Below are positions 63,800-64,000 of a DNA stretch of 64,000 bases, piece by piece (positions within the stretch are counted from its first letter, which is position 1; each line of letters begins with the position of its first letter). The position numbers and the translations under genes were made by a program. The stretch comes from Nematopogon swammerdamellus. Taxonomy: Eukaryota; Arthropoda; Insecta; Lepidoptera; Adelidae. The DNA is taken from the NCBI GenBank assembly GCA_946902875.1, contig OX336345.1:22661395-22725394 (forward strand), in the 5' to 3' direction. A model generated the notes under the pieces. It saw only the letters and a list, made by a program, of their open reading frames with translations. It was not told the origin of the DNA and did not search any database.

Positions 63800-64000
63800 A
63801 CACACCGCCATGCTGTCACGTGACGCGATGCCTACGACGTTACTGTCGCGTTCTCACTCGCCTACAGATGATAAGAGTGAGCGAGAAAGTTGTCATCGTT
63901 CGCCCATCGGCGCGATTGTCGTATTTCCGCTCACTCTTATGATCAGTAGGCAAGTGGGAACGAGAACGCGATAGCTACGTCACACAAGTCAGCATGGCTT
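63800..64000. mobile_element. Palindromic MITE running off the right edge
   Basis: Inverse arms (CGCGTTCTCACTCGCCTAC near 63849 and GTAGGCAAGTGGGAACGAG near 63946) resemble the 34012-34310 element, with CAGCATGGCTT at the end. Cut by the window edge. Confidence 0.75.

Overview
This window is nuclear DNA of an insect, almost certainly a moth or butterfly. The evidence is AT-rich, intron-bearing DNA, an insect-type ionotropic receptor, an insect PAK-type kinase exon, and a dense load of repeats of lepidopteran type: tRNA-headed SINEs, R2/Dong-like and Jockey/CR1-like LINE remains, hAT and Tc1/mariner MITEs, and CAATAAA- or TTCTA-tailed LINE ends. There are no bacterial features, no operons and no CRISPR. 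I estimate that well under 5 percent of the window is host coding sequence. Repeat families are given working letters here: SINE A, SINE B, LINE-A, and dispersed families C to H, K and L. These names are mine. Three host genes are supported. (1) A divergent ionotropic receptor (IR) on the + strand, 5448-7455, with one 136-bp intron; it looks intact and encodes about 623 residues. (2) A coiled-coil protein gene on the - strand, with a first coding exon at 7529-7915, a second at 3653-3766 and a probable later exon at 2535-2650. The IR lies entirely inside its first coding intron on the opposite strand. (3) The first coding exon of a p21-activated kinase (PAK3-like) on the + strand, 52766-53507, which ends inside the glycine-rich loop of the kinase domain; the rest of the gene lies beyond the right edge. 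Layout. 1-5.4 kb: nested SINE B, LINE and hAT fragments, then a fourfold 145-bp tandem duplication of a coiled-coil exon with its splice donor. 5.4-8.1 kb: the gene-dense block. 8.4-9.9 kb: a probable solo LTR of about 1.5 kb. 10-13.4 kb: R2/Dong-like LINE end and MITEs. 13.6-22 kb: two inverted copies of an AT-rich satellite-like repeat enclosing two LINE-A copies in opposite orientation and a 102-bp minisatellite. 22-29 kb: SINE and hAT mosaics. 29.18-32.72 kb: a 3.5-kb element with 474-bp terminal inverted repeats. 33-39.5 kb: MITEs and SINEs. 39.57-40.74 kb: a pentanucleotide array. 41.4-44.6 kb: a foldback-like structure built from 10-bp subrepeats in inverted arms. 46-50.3 kb: mariner and other MITEs. 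52.5-53.5 kb: PAK exon. 53.5-64 kb: its intron, filled with repeats. The most interesting repeat is SINE A, present in more than ten copies: it joins a tRNA-like A box, a stretch strongly resembling the internal promoter of 5S rRNA, and a tRNA T-arm-like B box. The host genes do not form a common pathway; they are neighbours in a repeat-rich region. Homology calls come from recognition of motifs by eye, with no database search.
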